Shown here: in pieces, positions 18,126 to 25,857 of the stretch
Layout: the number at the start of each line of letters is the position of its first letter
How positions within the stretch are numbered: position 1 is the stretch's first letter
Assembly: GCA_934646865.1 (NCBI GenBank)
Contig: CAKUEU010000002.1
Span: forward strand, 1 to 64,000
DNA: 64,000 bases
Direction of reading: 5' to 3'
Source: an uncultured Collinsella sp.
GTDB taxonomy: Bacteria > Actinomycetota > Coriobacteriia > Coriobacteriales > Coriobacteriaceae
Made by a program: the position numbers and the translations under genes
The notes under the pieces: generated by a model
Databases searched by the model: none
What the model was told of the DNA's origin: nothing
What the model saw: only the letters and a program-made list of their open reading frames with translations

Positions 18126-19439
18126 TTACGCCACGAAGAAGTAGACGAGGAAGGCGAGGGCGGCAATCCACATGAGCGGCTTGATCTTGGAGGCCTCGCC
18201 CTTAAAGAGCGCGACGACCACGTAGGCGATGAAGCCCAGGCCGATGCCGGCGGAGATGGAGTAGGTGAAGGGCACGCCCGCGACGATCATAAACGCCGGG
18301 AAGCCCTGCGAGACATCGGACCAGTCGATCTCGGAGGCCTCGCTCATCATGAGGTAGCCGACGTAGACCAGGGCACCGCAGGTGGCGGCGCTGGAAACGA
18401 TGGAGACGACGGGGGAGAAGAACGCGGCGAGGATAAACAGCACGCCGGTAGTGACGGAGGTGAGGCCCGTGCGGCCACCGTCGGCGGCGCCGGAGGTGGA
18501 CTCGACGAAGGTGGTGATGGAAGAGACGCCCATAAAGCCACCGGCAGCGGCAGCCACGGAGTCAACGACCAGGATGGGGCGGATGTCCTCGACATTGCCG
18601 TCCTCGGTCAGGAACTCGCCCTGCTTGGCGACGGCCATAGCGGTGCCCATGGTGTCGAAGAAGTCACTCATGAGCAGCGAGAAGGCAACGACGAGCAGCA
18701 TGGGGTCGGTCAGGACCTTCACGATGGCCATGTTGCCATCGGCGGTGCTGGCAAACGGAGCGCCAAAGGTCGAGAAATCGAGCGGGGCGATGAGGCCCTC
18801 GGGGGCATGGGTGACGCCCAGCGGGATACCGGCGATAACGGCGACGATGATGCCGATGAGTAGCGAGCCCGGCACGTTGCGGGAGGCCAGGGCAACCGTC
18901 ACGATGATGGAGATGATGCCGACGATAAAGGTGGGGGAGGTGATGTCGCCCAGACCGACGAGCGTACCGGCGCCAGCGGTGATGATGCCGGCGTCGCACA
19001 GACCGATCATGGCGATGAACAGGCCCAGGCCCACCGAGATGGCATGGCGCAGGACCACGGGGATGGCGTCCATGATGGCCTCGCGCAGGCCGCAAAGGAC
19101 GAGCAGCAAGATGACGACACCTTCGAGGAAGATAACGCTCATGGCCACGTGCCAGTCACCGCCGCACATGGTGGTGGTGATGCCCGCGATCATGGCATTG
19201 ATGCCCAGACCCGACGCGCAGGCGAGCGGACGGTTAGCGAAGATGCCCATGCAGATGGTCATGATGCCAGCGCCCAGGCAGGTGGCGCAAGCGAGCGCTC
19301 CCGCATCGATGCCGGCACCCGAGAGCACCGCGGGGTTGACGGCAATGATGTAGGCCATTGCCAGGAACGTTGTCAGTCCAGCGCGAAGTTCGGTCCCGAT
19401 TGTGGACTTGCGCTCGCTGACGTGAAATAGTTCGTCCAT
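18126..19439 (-). CDS. AzgA-type guanine/hypoxanthine (adenine) permease
   Basis: 437-residue NCS2/AzgA-family purine transporter with 12-14 hydrophobic segments. The N-terminal block ELRAGLTTFLAMAYIIAVNP and the repeat region GLGINAMIAG match the family, and the second-half motif SSITTFVESTSGAADGGRTGLTS carries the conserved ESTSG substrate loop. ATG 19439 follows AAGGAAAGGG; the frame extends upstream without support. I looked for a purine riboswitch in the 190 bases upstream and did not find its conserved core. Together with uraA 0.9 kb away it makes this a nucleobase salvage neighbourhood. Confidence 0.93.
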   Translation of the reverse strand: MDELFHVSERKSTIGTELRAGLTTFLAMAYIIAVNPAVLSGAGIDAGALACATCLGAGIMTICMGIFANRPLACASGLGINAMIAGITTTMCGGDWHVAMSVIFLEGVVILLLVLCGLREAIMDAIPVVLRHAISVGLGLFIAMIGLCDAGIITAGAGTLVGLGDITSPTFIVGIISIIVTVALASRNVPGSLLIGIIVAVIAGIPLGVTHAPEGLIAPLDFSTFGAPFASTADGNMAIVKVLTDPMLLVVAFSLLMSDFFDTMGTAMAVAKQGEFLTEDGNVEDIRPILVVDSVAAAAGGFMGVSSITTFVESTSGAADGGRTGLTSVTTGVLFILAAFFSPVVSIVSSAATCGALVYVGYLMMSEASEIDWSDVSQGFPAFMIVAGVPFTYSISAGIGLGFIAYVVVALFKGEASKIKPLMWIAALAFLVYFFVA

Positions 19440-19632
19440 GCATACCCTTTCCTTGTTCGGCCCCGAGTTTAGGCCGATTGACACGAACTCACCCACTATA
19501 TCGCCTTTGCGAAGTTGGTGTTCCCCACATGTTGATGTTCGGCGCAATGTAGCAGACGGGCGGTATTTTCCGTATGAAAATGTGTAGGTACCGTATACTT
19601 AAGCAGTTACAACGACCCCTATGGAGGAACGT

Positions 19633-20052
19633 ATGATTAAAGAGCTCTGCCACGACGAGGCTATTCTGTCCCAGCGTTGCGAGGTCGCGACCGTCGAGGA
19701 CGAGTCGGTGGCCCAGGATCTGATCGATACCATCAAGTCGCTCGACGATGCCGGCTGCCTTGCCGCCAACCAGATCGGCGTTACCAAGAAGGTCTGCGTC
19801 TACCTGGACGATGCCGGCGAGCCCCACGTGCTCTACAACCCCCGTCTGGTGTTTGGCCTGGGCGCCAGCAAGATGGAGGAGAGCTGCCTGACGCACGAGG
19901 AGATCACCAAGTCCACGCGCTACATCAAGTGCAAGGTTGCCTTTGACGTGATCGTCGACGGCAAGATGCGCGAGCGCAAGCAGGACTTCGTCGGTTTTGA
20001 AGCTCAAATGGTTCAACATATGATCGACCATTGTCTAGGAAAGCTGGTTTAA
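19633..20052 (+). CDS. Peptide deformylase-like protein with altered active site
   Basis: 139-residue member of the Fe/Zn peptide deformylase family. Motif I reads GCLAANQ (41-47) with the usual Gln; motif II reads EESCLT with metal ligand Cys85; motif III, normally HExDH, reads HMIDH (129-133), so both metal-binding histidines remain but the catalytic glutamate is methionine. It is therefore probably a poor or inactive deformylase, or one with another role. Start ATG 19633 lies 5 bases after GGAGGA; an ATG at 19621 is possible. A second, differently altered paralogue is encoded at 27480. The stop codon lies in a structured inverted repeat. Confidence 0.88.
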   Translation: MIKELCHDEAILSQRCEVATVEDESVAQDLIDTIKSLDDAGCLAANQIGVTKKVCVYLDDAGEPHVLYNPRLVFGLGASKMEESCLTHEEITKSTRYIKCKVAFDVIVDGKMRERKQDFVGFEAQMVQHMIDHCLGKLV

Positions 20053-20155
20053 AGCGCCGATGCACCGCACCTTGGCGTTCAATCGTCGCTTGCGTACCGT
20101 TAGTACGCGGCGCTCCTCTTTCACGCCAATCTGCGGCACCTCGACACTTTAAACC
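20046..20155 (+). repeat. Nested inverted-repeat element at the 3' end of the deformylase-like gene
   Basis: Three nested perfect stems: GGTTTAAAG/CTTTAAACC (20046-20054, 20147-20155), TTGGCGT/ACGCCAA (20072-20078, 20123-20129) and GCGTAC/GTACGC (20092-20097, 20103-20108) around a 5-base loop. The outer arm contains the gene's stop codon. Could be a structured 3' untranslated RNA or a small mobile palindrome; a proper terminator follows separately. Confidence 0.5.
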
Positions 20156-20212
20156 GACCTGTTCGGTTATTTCTGGTCGAGCGATTCGATCGGGGATTGA
20201 ATCGGTGCTTTG

Positions 20213-20250
20213 AGCCCGGGCGTGACATTGTTGTCATGTCCGGGCTTTGT
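20213..20250 (+). terminator. Intrinsic terminator before bsh
   Basis: AGCCCGG/CCGGGCT outer stem with an inner TGACA/TGTCA stem, 20213-20246, followed by a T-rich stretch (TTTGTTGTTT). It separates the deformylase-like gene from bile salt hydrolase, so bsh must have its own promoter in the 60 bases that follow. Confidence 0.8.
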
Positions 20251-20312
20251 TGTTTAGCGCCTCTTTGTTTGGTGACAATGAGCCTAGCAAGAACGTTTAG
20301 CTAGGAGGCGCT

Positions 20313-21278
20313 ATGTGCACGAGCATTCGATTTACCGATAATTCCGGCCATATGTATTTGGGTCGCAACCTGGACTGGAGTTTTGGCTATGGCCAGCAGG
20401 TCCGCGTGATGCCGCGCGGGTTCCACATTCCGTATTCGTTTATGAATGACGCGACGGCCGCGCACGCGGTGATTGGCATGTGCATCGACTACAAGAACTA
20501 CCCCATGTATTTCGACTGTGGCAACGATGCGGGCCTCGCCGTGGCGGGCCTCAACTTTCCCGGTTATGCCGAGTATGCCGAGGGCCCCGTCGAGGGCAAG
20601 ACCAACATTGCAGCCTACGAGTTTCCCCTGTGGGTGGCGTCGACGTTCTCGACGGTCGATGAGGTCGAGGTCGCACTGCACGATGTGACAATCGTTGGCA
20701 AGTCTGCCGGCGAGGGGCTGGGCGTATCGCTGCTCCATTGGATTATCGGCGATGGCAAGCGCAGCATTGTGGTCGAGATGATGGCTGACGGCCTGCATGT
20801 GTATGACGATCCGGTCGATACCCTTGCCAACCAGCCGACCTTCCCGTGGCACATGGAAAACCTGCGTACCTACATCACCGCCACGAACGATTTTCCGCAG
20901 ACGGCAACGTGGCGCGGCGCCGAGCTCAAGCCCTATGGCGCAGGCGCCGGCATGCGCGGCATTCCGGGCGATTGCTATTCGCCGAGCCGTTTTGTAAAGG
21001 CGGCGTACCTTAACGCCAATTACCCGCAAAAAGACAGCGAGGCCGAGAACGTCGTTCGCATGTTCCGCTCGCTCGAGGGCGTGGCGATGATCGAGGGCGC
21101 GTCCAAGATGGGTGATGGCAAGTTCGAGAAGACTATCTACACGGGATGCTTTAGCGCGCGTACGGGCAATTACTATTACTCGACGTATGAGGACCCGTCG
21201 ATTCGCTACGTGAGCCTGATGGATGCCGAGGGCGCTGGCCCCGATAAGCTCGTGACTCCCGAGCCGCGCCGCTCGTAG
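20313..21278 (+). CDS. bsh: Choloylglycine (bile salt) hydrolase
   Basis: 321-residue N-terminal nucleophile hydrolase that splits the amide bond of glycine- or taurine-conjugated bile acids. Catalytic residues are all in place: Cys2 (exposed after Met removal), Arg18 and Asp21 in GRNLDW, Asn81 in LNFPGYAEY, Asn173 in LANQPTFPWH and Arg226 in YSPSRF. The N-terminus MCTSIRF and Asn81 region favour bile salt hydrolase over penicillin V acylase. No signal peptide, as usual. Start ATG follows TAGGAGG. Flanked by terminators, so monocistronic. It marks a gut habitat. Confidence 0.96.
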   Translation: MCTSIRFTDNSGHMYLGRNLDWSFGYGQQVRVMPRGFHIPYSFMNDATAAHAVIGMCIDYKNYPMYFDCGNDAGLAVAGLNFPGYAEYAEGPVEGKTNIAAYEFPLWVASTFSTVDEVEVALHDVTIVGKSAGEGLGVSLLHWIIGDGKRSIVVEMMADGLHVYDDPVDTLANQPTFPWHMENLRTYITATNDFPQTATWRGAELKPYGAGAGMRGIPGDCYSPSRFVKAAYLNANYPQKDSEAENVVRMFRSLEGVAMIEGASKMGDGKFEKTIYTGCFSARTGNYYYSTYEDPSIRYVSLMDAEGAGPDKLVTPEPRRS

Positions 21279-21302
21279 TCTGCCAGTTTATTACGACGCA
21301 AA

Positions 21303-21334
21303 ACGGCCCCGCATCTCGTGAGGTGCGGGGCCGT
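21303..21334. terminator. Bidirectional terminator between bsh and kup
   Basis: Perfect 11-bp stem ACGGCCCCGCA / TGCGGGGCCGT with a 10-base loop. On the minus strand it is followed by TTTTGCG, so it serves mainly the kup gene; on the plus strand it follows bsh after 24 bases. Confidence 0.88.
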
Positions 21335-21354
21335 TGTCGTGGATAGATGACGGG

Positions 21355-23586
21355 CTAGAAGTTGGCGTCGTTGAGCTGGGTGCTCTCGAGTCCGTCGAGC
21401 TGCTGCTGCTCGGGCGTGTCGGCGACGCTTTCGAGCTGCTCGGTGGGGTCGACATTCATGCTCTTGCCGGCCTCGTTGCCGTTGACCAGGTCGTCCGAGA
21501 AGATGTCGACTTCCATTTCCTCGGCCTCCTCGACCTGAACCTCGAGCGGCACCTGGGTGCGCACCAGCTTGACGGCCGGACGCATGCGGGCAAACAGCGG
21601 CACGTACTCGATGATGATGGCCGAGTTCTCAAGGCCATACCAACGTGCTGGGCTTCCGCAGGCGCGACGGACGGCGTACTTGATGGCCATGACGCGGTGG
21701 TCGTTGCGGTTGATGTCCGTCTCGGGGGCGAGCATCTTGCGCAGCATGCAAAAACGGAAGTCGCCCACGTTGCCGCGCGTTTCGTAGATAGAGTAGGTGT
21801 GGTGCTGCGGCGGCAGCTCGCCCGAAGCCATCAGGTCGCCGACGATCTGGCGCAGGTAGGCGTTGACGCGCTGGTTGACCTTAAAGCCCAGATCCAAGCG
21901 TACGCGGAACAAGAAGTCCGTGCCAAAGGTTTCGACGGAATACTCGTGCGTATAGGGCTCGTCGGTAACGTGCACGTTGATGAACCAATATGCCTTGGCG
22001 CGCTTGGGGTGCTTGTCCAAGATGGAATAGAGCACATCGCGGTCGAGCGTGAGCGGGTCGGGGCTGTTGGTGAGGAACACCAGGTTGTCGGCGAGCACGG
22101 GATAGGTCTCGTCGTTGCGCAGACGGTTGAGCTGGTCGATGTATTTGGAGACGGGCAGCAGGATCGTCTGCGTGCGCTCGATAGCGGTACCGCGACGCCA
22201 CACATACATAAGGCCAAACAGCAGCGAGGCCAGGAAGATCATGACGTAGCCGCCGTCAAAGAACATGGTGAGGCACGAGGCGAAGAAGCACAGCTCAATA
22301 GCGCCAAAGAGCAGAGCGAAGACGCAGGCGCCCAGCTTGTGCTTCATGATGCCGGCGATGTAGCTCGTCAAAAGCGTCGTGGTCATGAGCATGGTCACGG
22401 TAATGGCGAGGCCGTAGGCGCTCTCCATGCGCTCGGAGTTTTGGAACAGCAGCACGATGAAGATGCAGCCGATCCACATGATGTTGTTGACGAGCGGAAT
22501 ATAGAGCTGGCCCTTAGTGTCGCTGGGGTAGTGGATGCGCAGGTGCGGCATGAGGTTGAGGCGGGTGGCCTCGGATACCAGCGAGAACGAGCCGGTGATG
22601 AGCGCCTGCGAGGCGATGATGGCCGCCACGGCCGAAAGCACGATAGCGAAGGGGCGCAGGGGCTCGGGGAGCATCATATAGAACGGGTTGACGATATCCA
22701 TCGCGAGCATCTGGGGGTTGGAGTTGTTGGCGAGCAGCCAAGCGCCCTGGCCCAGATAGTTGAGGATGAGCGCCGCCTTTACGAACGGCCAAGATGCATA
22801 GATATTTGCCTTGCCCACGTGGCCCATGTCCGAGTAGAGCGCCTCGGCGCCGGTCGTCGACAGGAAGACGAAGCCGAGCACCATGATGCCCGAATGGTTG
22901 ACGGGCGAGAACAGGAACATGATGCCGCGAATGGGGTTGAGCGCGCGCAGGATGGACAGGTTGCCGAGCATGTTGAACAGACCGGCGCCTGCCAAGAACA
23001 GGAACCATAACGTCATGAGCGGACCGAACAGCTTGCCGATCGACGAAGTGCCGGCACGCTGCATGGCAAACAGGCCGCAGATAATGATGATGGTGATGAT
23101 GATTACGTTGGTCTGGCCGTCGCCCAGCAGCGCATGGCCCCACTCGATGGTGCGCAGGCCTTCGATTGCCGTGGTGACCGTGACGGCGGGGGTAAGGATG
23201 CCGTCGGCGAGCAGCGCCGCGCCGCCAATCATGGCGGGCAGAATCAGCCACGGCGCCACCTTACGCACAAGGCTGAACAGGGCGAAGATACCGCCTTCGT
23301 TGTGGTTGTCGGCCTTCATGGCGATCAGCACGTACTTGACCGTGGTCACGAGCGTCATGGTCCAGATGACGAGCGAAAGCGCGCCCAGGATCATGTCCTC
23401 GCTGACGGTGCCGATGCCGCCGTTATTGGCGACGATTGATTTCATGGTGTACATGGGGCTCGTGCCGATGTCGCCGTAGACGACGCCGAGCGTAACGAGC
23501 AGCATACCGGCGGAGAGGGGGATGGCTCCGTGCCCGCCCTGACTCTGCTGGTCTTGGAGACTTGCCTCCAGTTTGTTGTGTGCCAC
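21355..23586 (-). CDS. kup: Kup-family potassium uptake transporter
   Basis: About 743 residues: a 12-segment membrane part followed by a cytosolic C-terminal domain of some 290 residues. The KUP signature GVVYGDIGTSPMYT is near residue 35, and further motifs (LLADGILTPAVTV, GAEALYSDMGHVG) agree. Imports K+ with protons. Start choice: GTG 23586 has AGGGAG 6 bases upstream; ATG 23604 (18 bases further) has no ribosome site and sits directly behind a palindrome. An unusual acidic, Gln-rich tail (about the last 60 residues) is present. A 20-bp dyad upstream is a likely operator. Confidence 0.93.
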   Translation of the reverse strand: MAHNKLEASLQDQQSQGGHGAIPLSAGMLLVTLGVVYGDIGTSPMYTMKSIVANNGGIGTVSEDMILGALSLVIWTMTLVTTVKYVLIAMKADNHNEGGIFALFSLVRKVAPWLILPAMIGGAALLADGILTPAVTVTTAIEGLRTIEWGHALLGDGQTNVIIITIIIICGLFAMQRAGTSSIGKLFGPLMTLWFLFLAGAGLFNMLGNLSILRALNPIRGIMFLFSPVNHSGIMVLGFVFLSTTGAEALYSDMGHVGKANIYASWPFVKAALILNYLGQGAWLLANNSNPQMLAMDIVNPFYMMLPEPLRPFAIVLSAVAAIIASQALITGSFSLVSEATRLNLMPHLRIHYPSDTKGQLYIPLVNNIMWIGCIFIVLLFQNSERMESAYGLAITVTMLMTTTLLTSYIAGIMKHKLGACVFALLFGAIELCFFASCLTMFFDGGYVMIFLASLLFGLMYVWRRGTAIERTQTILLPVSKYIDQLNRLRNDETYPVLADNLVFLTNSPDPLTLDRDVLYSILDKHPKRAKAYWFINVHVTDEPYTHEYSVETFGTDFLFRVRLDLGFKVNQRVNAYLRQIVGDLMASGELPPQHHTYSIYETRGNVGDFRFCMLRKMLAPETDINRNDHRVMAIKYAVRRACGSPARWYGLENSAIIIEYVPLFARMRPAVKLVRTQVPLEVQVEEAEEMEVDIFSDDLVNGNEAGKSMNVDPTEQLESVADTPEQQQLDGLESTQLNDANF

Positions 23587-23607
23587 GTGGACTCCCTTAG
23601 ACATCTA

Positions 23608-23627
23608 ATTTCTGTCGGGACAGAAAT
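23608..23627. promoter_or_regulatory. 20-bp perfect dyad upstream of kup (candidate operator)
   Basis: ATTTCTGTC (23608-23616) and GACAGAAAT (23619-23627) are perfect complements with a 2-base spacer. It lies just downstream of an A/T-rich TATATAAAG stretch that resembles a -10 region on the minus strand and 4 bases before ATG 23604. The position would let a bound repressor block kup transcription. Confidence 0.55.
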
Positions 23628-23723
23628 CTTTTATGCCGTCTTTATATATAAGAGCAGTTTGGCACATCGGGGTGCTTTAGACAATAATCCCCAGCTGGGG
23701 AGTATTCGTTTGCGCAGATGACA

Positions 23724-23795
23724 TTTCAAAACAGGGGCGAATCCGCTGTGTGGCTTGCTGCAAGGTGGTACCGCGGACGCACCCCTGTTTTGAAA
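23724..23795. other. 72-base hairpin with T-box-like core
   Basis: Perfect 14-base arms TTTCAAAACAGGGG (23724-23737) and CCCCTGTTTTGAAA (23782-23795) enclose smaller stems CCGC/GCGG and CTTGC/GCAAG. The plus strand contains AAGGTGGTACCGCG at 23762-23775, nearly the T-box consensus AGGGTGGNACCGCG. However the next gene on the plus strand is a kilobase away and no terminator follows, so it is not a working T-box for any visible gene. It may simply be the 3' end of the EamA gene's transcript. Confidence 0.45.
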
Positions 23796-23809
23796 CCGAA
23801 GAGGGGCCG

Positions 23810-24721
23810 TTAGGCGCGCGCTGCCTGAGCGATACTGCCCTTGGTACCCGCGCGTTTGCCGGCGAGCTCGCAGAAGATCGCGCCGCCGATGATCAGCGCG
23901 GCTCCCATTAGGCGGATGGGCGTCATGGCCTCGCCCAAAAGGACGACGGAGAAGACAACGGCCGAAAGCGGCTCGAGGTAGCCGACGACGGCGACGGTCT
24001 GCACGGGCAGTTTGGCGACAGCGCTAAAGTAGAGCAGGCAGCCGAGCCCGGTGTTGACGACGCCGAGCATGGCGACAGCGCGCCAGTCGATGCCGGTGGC
24101 AATACTGGAGGAGAAAAACGAGGGGGCGCCTTGCGTGATGAGCGTGAGGATCAGTGCGGTCGCAAAGGCGGCGCTCACCTGGAGCGTGGAGTTCTCGAGG
24201 CCCTCGATGTGCGGCGCCCCCTTGCTGGCGATGACCATCAGCGCGTAGCAGAAGGCCGAGGCGATGCCGCAGACGATGCCCGAGATGGGCATGTTGCCGC
24301 CCAGGCCTTGTGCCGCGATGAGGAAAGCGCCGCAGGCAACGGCGACAAAGCCGGCGATTTTACCGCCAGTCAGTTTTTCTCCAAAGATGAACGGGGAGAG
24401 CGCCATAACGATGATGGGACCGCAGTAATACAGCAGCGAGGAGATGCCGACGCCAATGGTCTGGTAGGCGCGGAACAGGAAAATCCAGCTGGCACCCAGC
24501 GCGGCTCCCGAGAGGATAAGGGCCGCAGCTTCGCGGGGACGAGACGGCGCCTGCAAGTTATGGCGCTGGGTGATGACAAGGATGACAACAAGCGAGAGTG
24601 CGCCTAGAAACGTGCGCAGGAGCACGATATCGGAGCTCGGCAGTGCGATCGCGGCGGCGATGATGCCGTTGGAGCCAAACAGCAGCAATGCTGCTAAGTA
24701 TGTAAGCAATCCGTTGTTCAT
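23810..24721 (-). CDS. EamA/DMT-family transporter
   Basis: 303-residue integral membrane protein with ten predicted hydrophobic segments in two EamA repeats, the second ending VVGYLEPLSAVVFSVVLLGE, a hallmark of RhaT/YdcZ-type drug/metabolite exporters. The substrate is unknown; amino acid or purine export are common in the family. It is transcribed divergently from a LysR gene, a typical regulator-exporter pair sharing a promoter region of about 115 bases. Ribosome site AGGGGA lies some distance before ATG 24721. Confidence 0.9.
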   Translation of the reverse strand: MNNGLLTYLAALLLFGSNGIIAAAIALPSSDIVLLRTFLGALSLVVILVITQRHNLQAPSRPREAAALILSGAALGASWIFLFRAYQTIGVGISSLLYYCGPIIVMALSPFIFGEKLTGGKIAGFVAVACGAFLIAAQGLGGNMPISGIVCGIASAFCYALMVIASKGAPHIEGLENSTLQVSAAFATALILTLITQGAPSFFSSSIATGIDWRAVAMLGVVNTGLGCLLYFSAVAKLPVQTVAVVGYLEPLSAVVFSVVLLGEAMTPIRLMGAALIIGGAIFCELAGKRAGTKGSIAQAARA

Positions 24722-24838
24722 GCACTGCCGTCCCCTCTATATCCGTGCAAGTTCACTATGGAGTAGCGGGCAATAGAAGAAAAGCGAATATAATGCATAG
24801 GTGACATGACAAATACTCATGCAAAGGCGGGGCGTGTC

Positions 24839-25696
24839 GTGGAGACTAATATCCAAAAGATGCAAGTGCTGCTCGAAACGGTGCGTGCCGGTAGTTTTAC
24901 GCGTGCCGCTGAGCGCCTGAGCTATTCGCAGTCGGGCGTGAGTCGCATGGTGGGCGATCTCGAGGCCGACTGGGGTTTTAAGGTGCTCGATCGCAGCCGC
25001 GAGGGTGTGGTGCTTTCTGCCGACGGGCGGCAGGTCATGCCGGCGGTCGAGGCGTTATGCGAGGAGTTTGGCCGCCTGCAGCGACGCGTGGACGAGATGC
25101 GTGGGCTTATGCGCGGCAAAATCTGCATCGGTACGTTTTCGAGTGTGGCGACTCATGTGCTGCCACCGGTCATTGCGCGCTTTCGCGCCGATCACCCGGA
25201 TGTCGATTACGAGCTGCTGATGGGTGATTACTCCGAAATTGAGCAATGGGTGGCGGAAGGTCGCTGCGACCTCGGCTTTATCCCGCGCGAGCCACGCGGC
25301 ACCGGCATGACGTCGCGGCCGTTGGTACAAGACGAGCTGATGGCTGTGGTGCCGGCAAGCTCTCCGCTTGCCGCTGCGGATGTCGTTTCTCTTGCCGATT
25401 TGACCAACGAGCAATTTATCCTGCTGGAGCGCGGTAGCGACGACGAGATTACGCCGCTGTTCCGCCGTGCGGGCCTAACGGTGCGCTCTAAGCTGTCGAC
25501 CTGGGATGACTATGCGATCATGGCCATGGTCGAGGACGGATTGGGCGTGAGTGTTCTTCCGGCACTCATCTTGCGCCGCTGTCAGTTCGATGTCGCTATC
25601 CGGCCGCTGGAGGGGCATCCTCATCGGCAAATCAATGCCATACACCGCACGGCCGACGTTTCGCTTGCGGCGGCTCGATTTCTCGAATATCTCTAA
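24839..25696 (+). CDS. LysR-family regulator divergent from the EamA exporter
   Basis: About 285 residues. The winged helix-turn-helix begins at once from GTG 24839 (ETNIQKMQVLLETVRAGSFTRAAERL, recognition SQSGVSRMV) and the effector domain follows. GTG 24839 is preferred over ATG 24806: a consensus TATAAT lies at 24789-24794, so transcription would begin near 24800 and leave almost no leader for the ATG, while GTG has AAGGCGGGG upstream and matches the usual LysR N-terminus. It probably controls the divergent exporter gene in response to that exporter's substrate. Confidence 0.9.
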   Translation: METNIQKMQVLLETVRAGSFTRAAERLSYSQSGVSRMVGDLEADWGFKVLDRSREGVVLSADGRQVMPAVEALCEEFGRLQRRVDEMRGLMRGKICIGTFSSVATHVLPPVIARFRADHPDVDYELLMGDYSEIEQWVAEGRCDLGFIPREPRGTGMTSRPLVQDELMAVVPASSPLAAADVVSLADLTNEQFILLERGSDDEITPLFRRAGLTVRSKLSTWDDYAIMAMVEDGLGVSVLPALILRRCQFDVAIRPLEGHPHRQINAIHRTADVSLAAARFLEYL

Positions 25697-25754
25697 TGGT
25701 GCACACTGTTATCTGCTCTGGAGCAAATCTTGGAACTTGGCGCATTTCTTTGTG

Positions 25755-25836
25755 AAATTGAACTTTCGTACTATGTGCCGCGCTATACTGCTGCCTAAAT
25801 TGAACTCAGGTTCAATTCGTGTTCTATAAATTGAAC
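25755..25836. promoter_or_regulatory. TTGAAC operator array upstream of the HTH-aminotransferase gene
   Basis: AAATTGAAC occurs at 25755-25763, 25797-25805 and 25828-25836. The middle copy forms a perfect dyad AATTGAAC-N4-GTTCAATT at 25798-25817. A -10-like TATACT at 25784-25789 lies between copies one and two. The gene that follows begins with a helix-turn-helix domain, so autoregulation through these sites is the simplest reading. Confidence 0.6.
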
Positions 25837-25857
25837 TTTGCCAGCAAGGAGGTTCTA

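Noticed and set aside
19440-19620. Purine riboswitch upstream of the AzgA-type permease
   Set aside because: The conserved core and pairing elements of the purine aptamer are not present on the minus strand.
21334-23010. Plus-strand open frame antisense to kup
   Set aside because: Kup signature and membrane pattern on the minus strand settle the coding strand.
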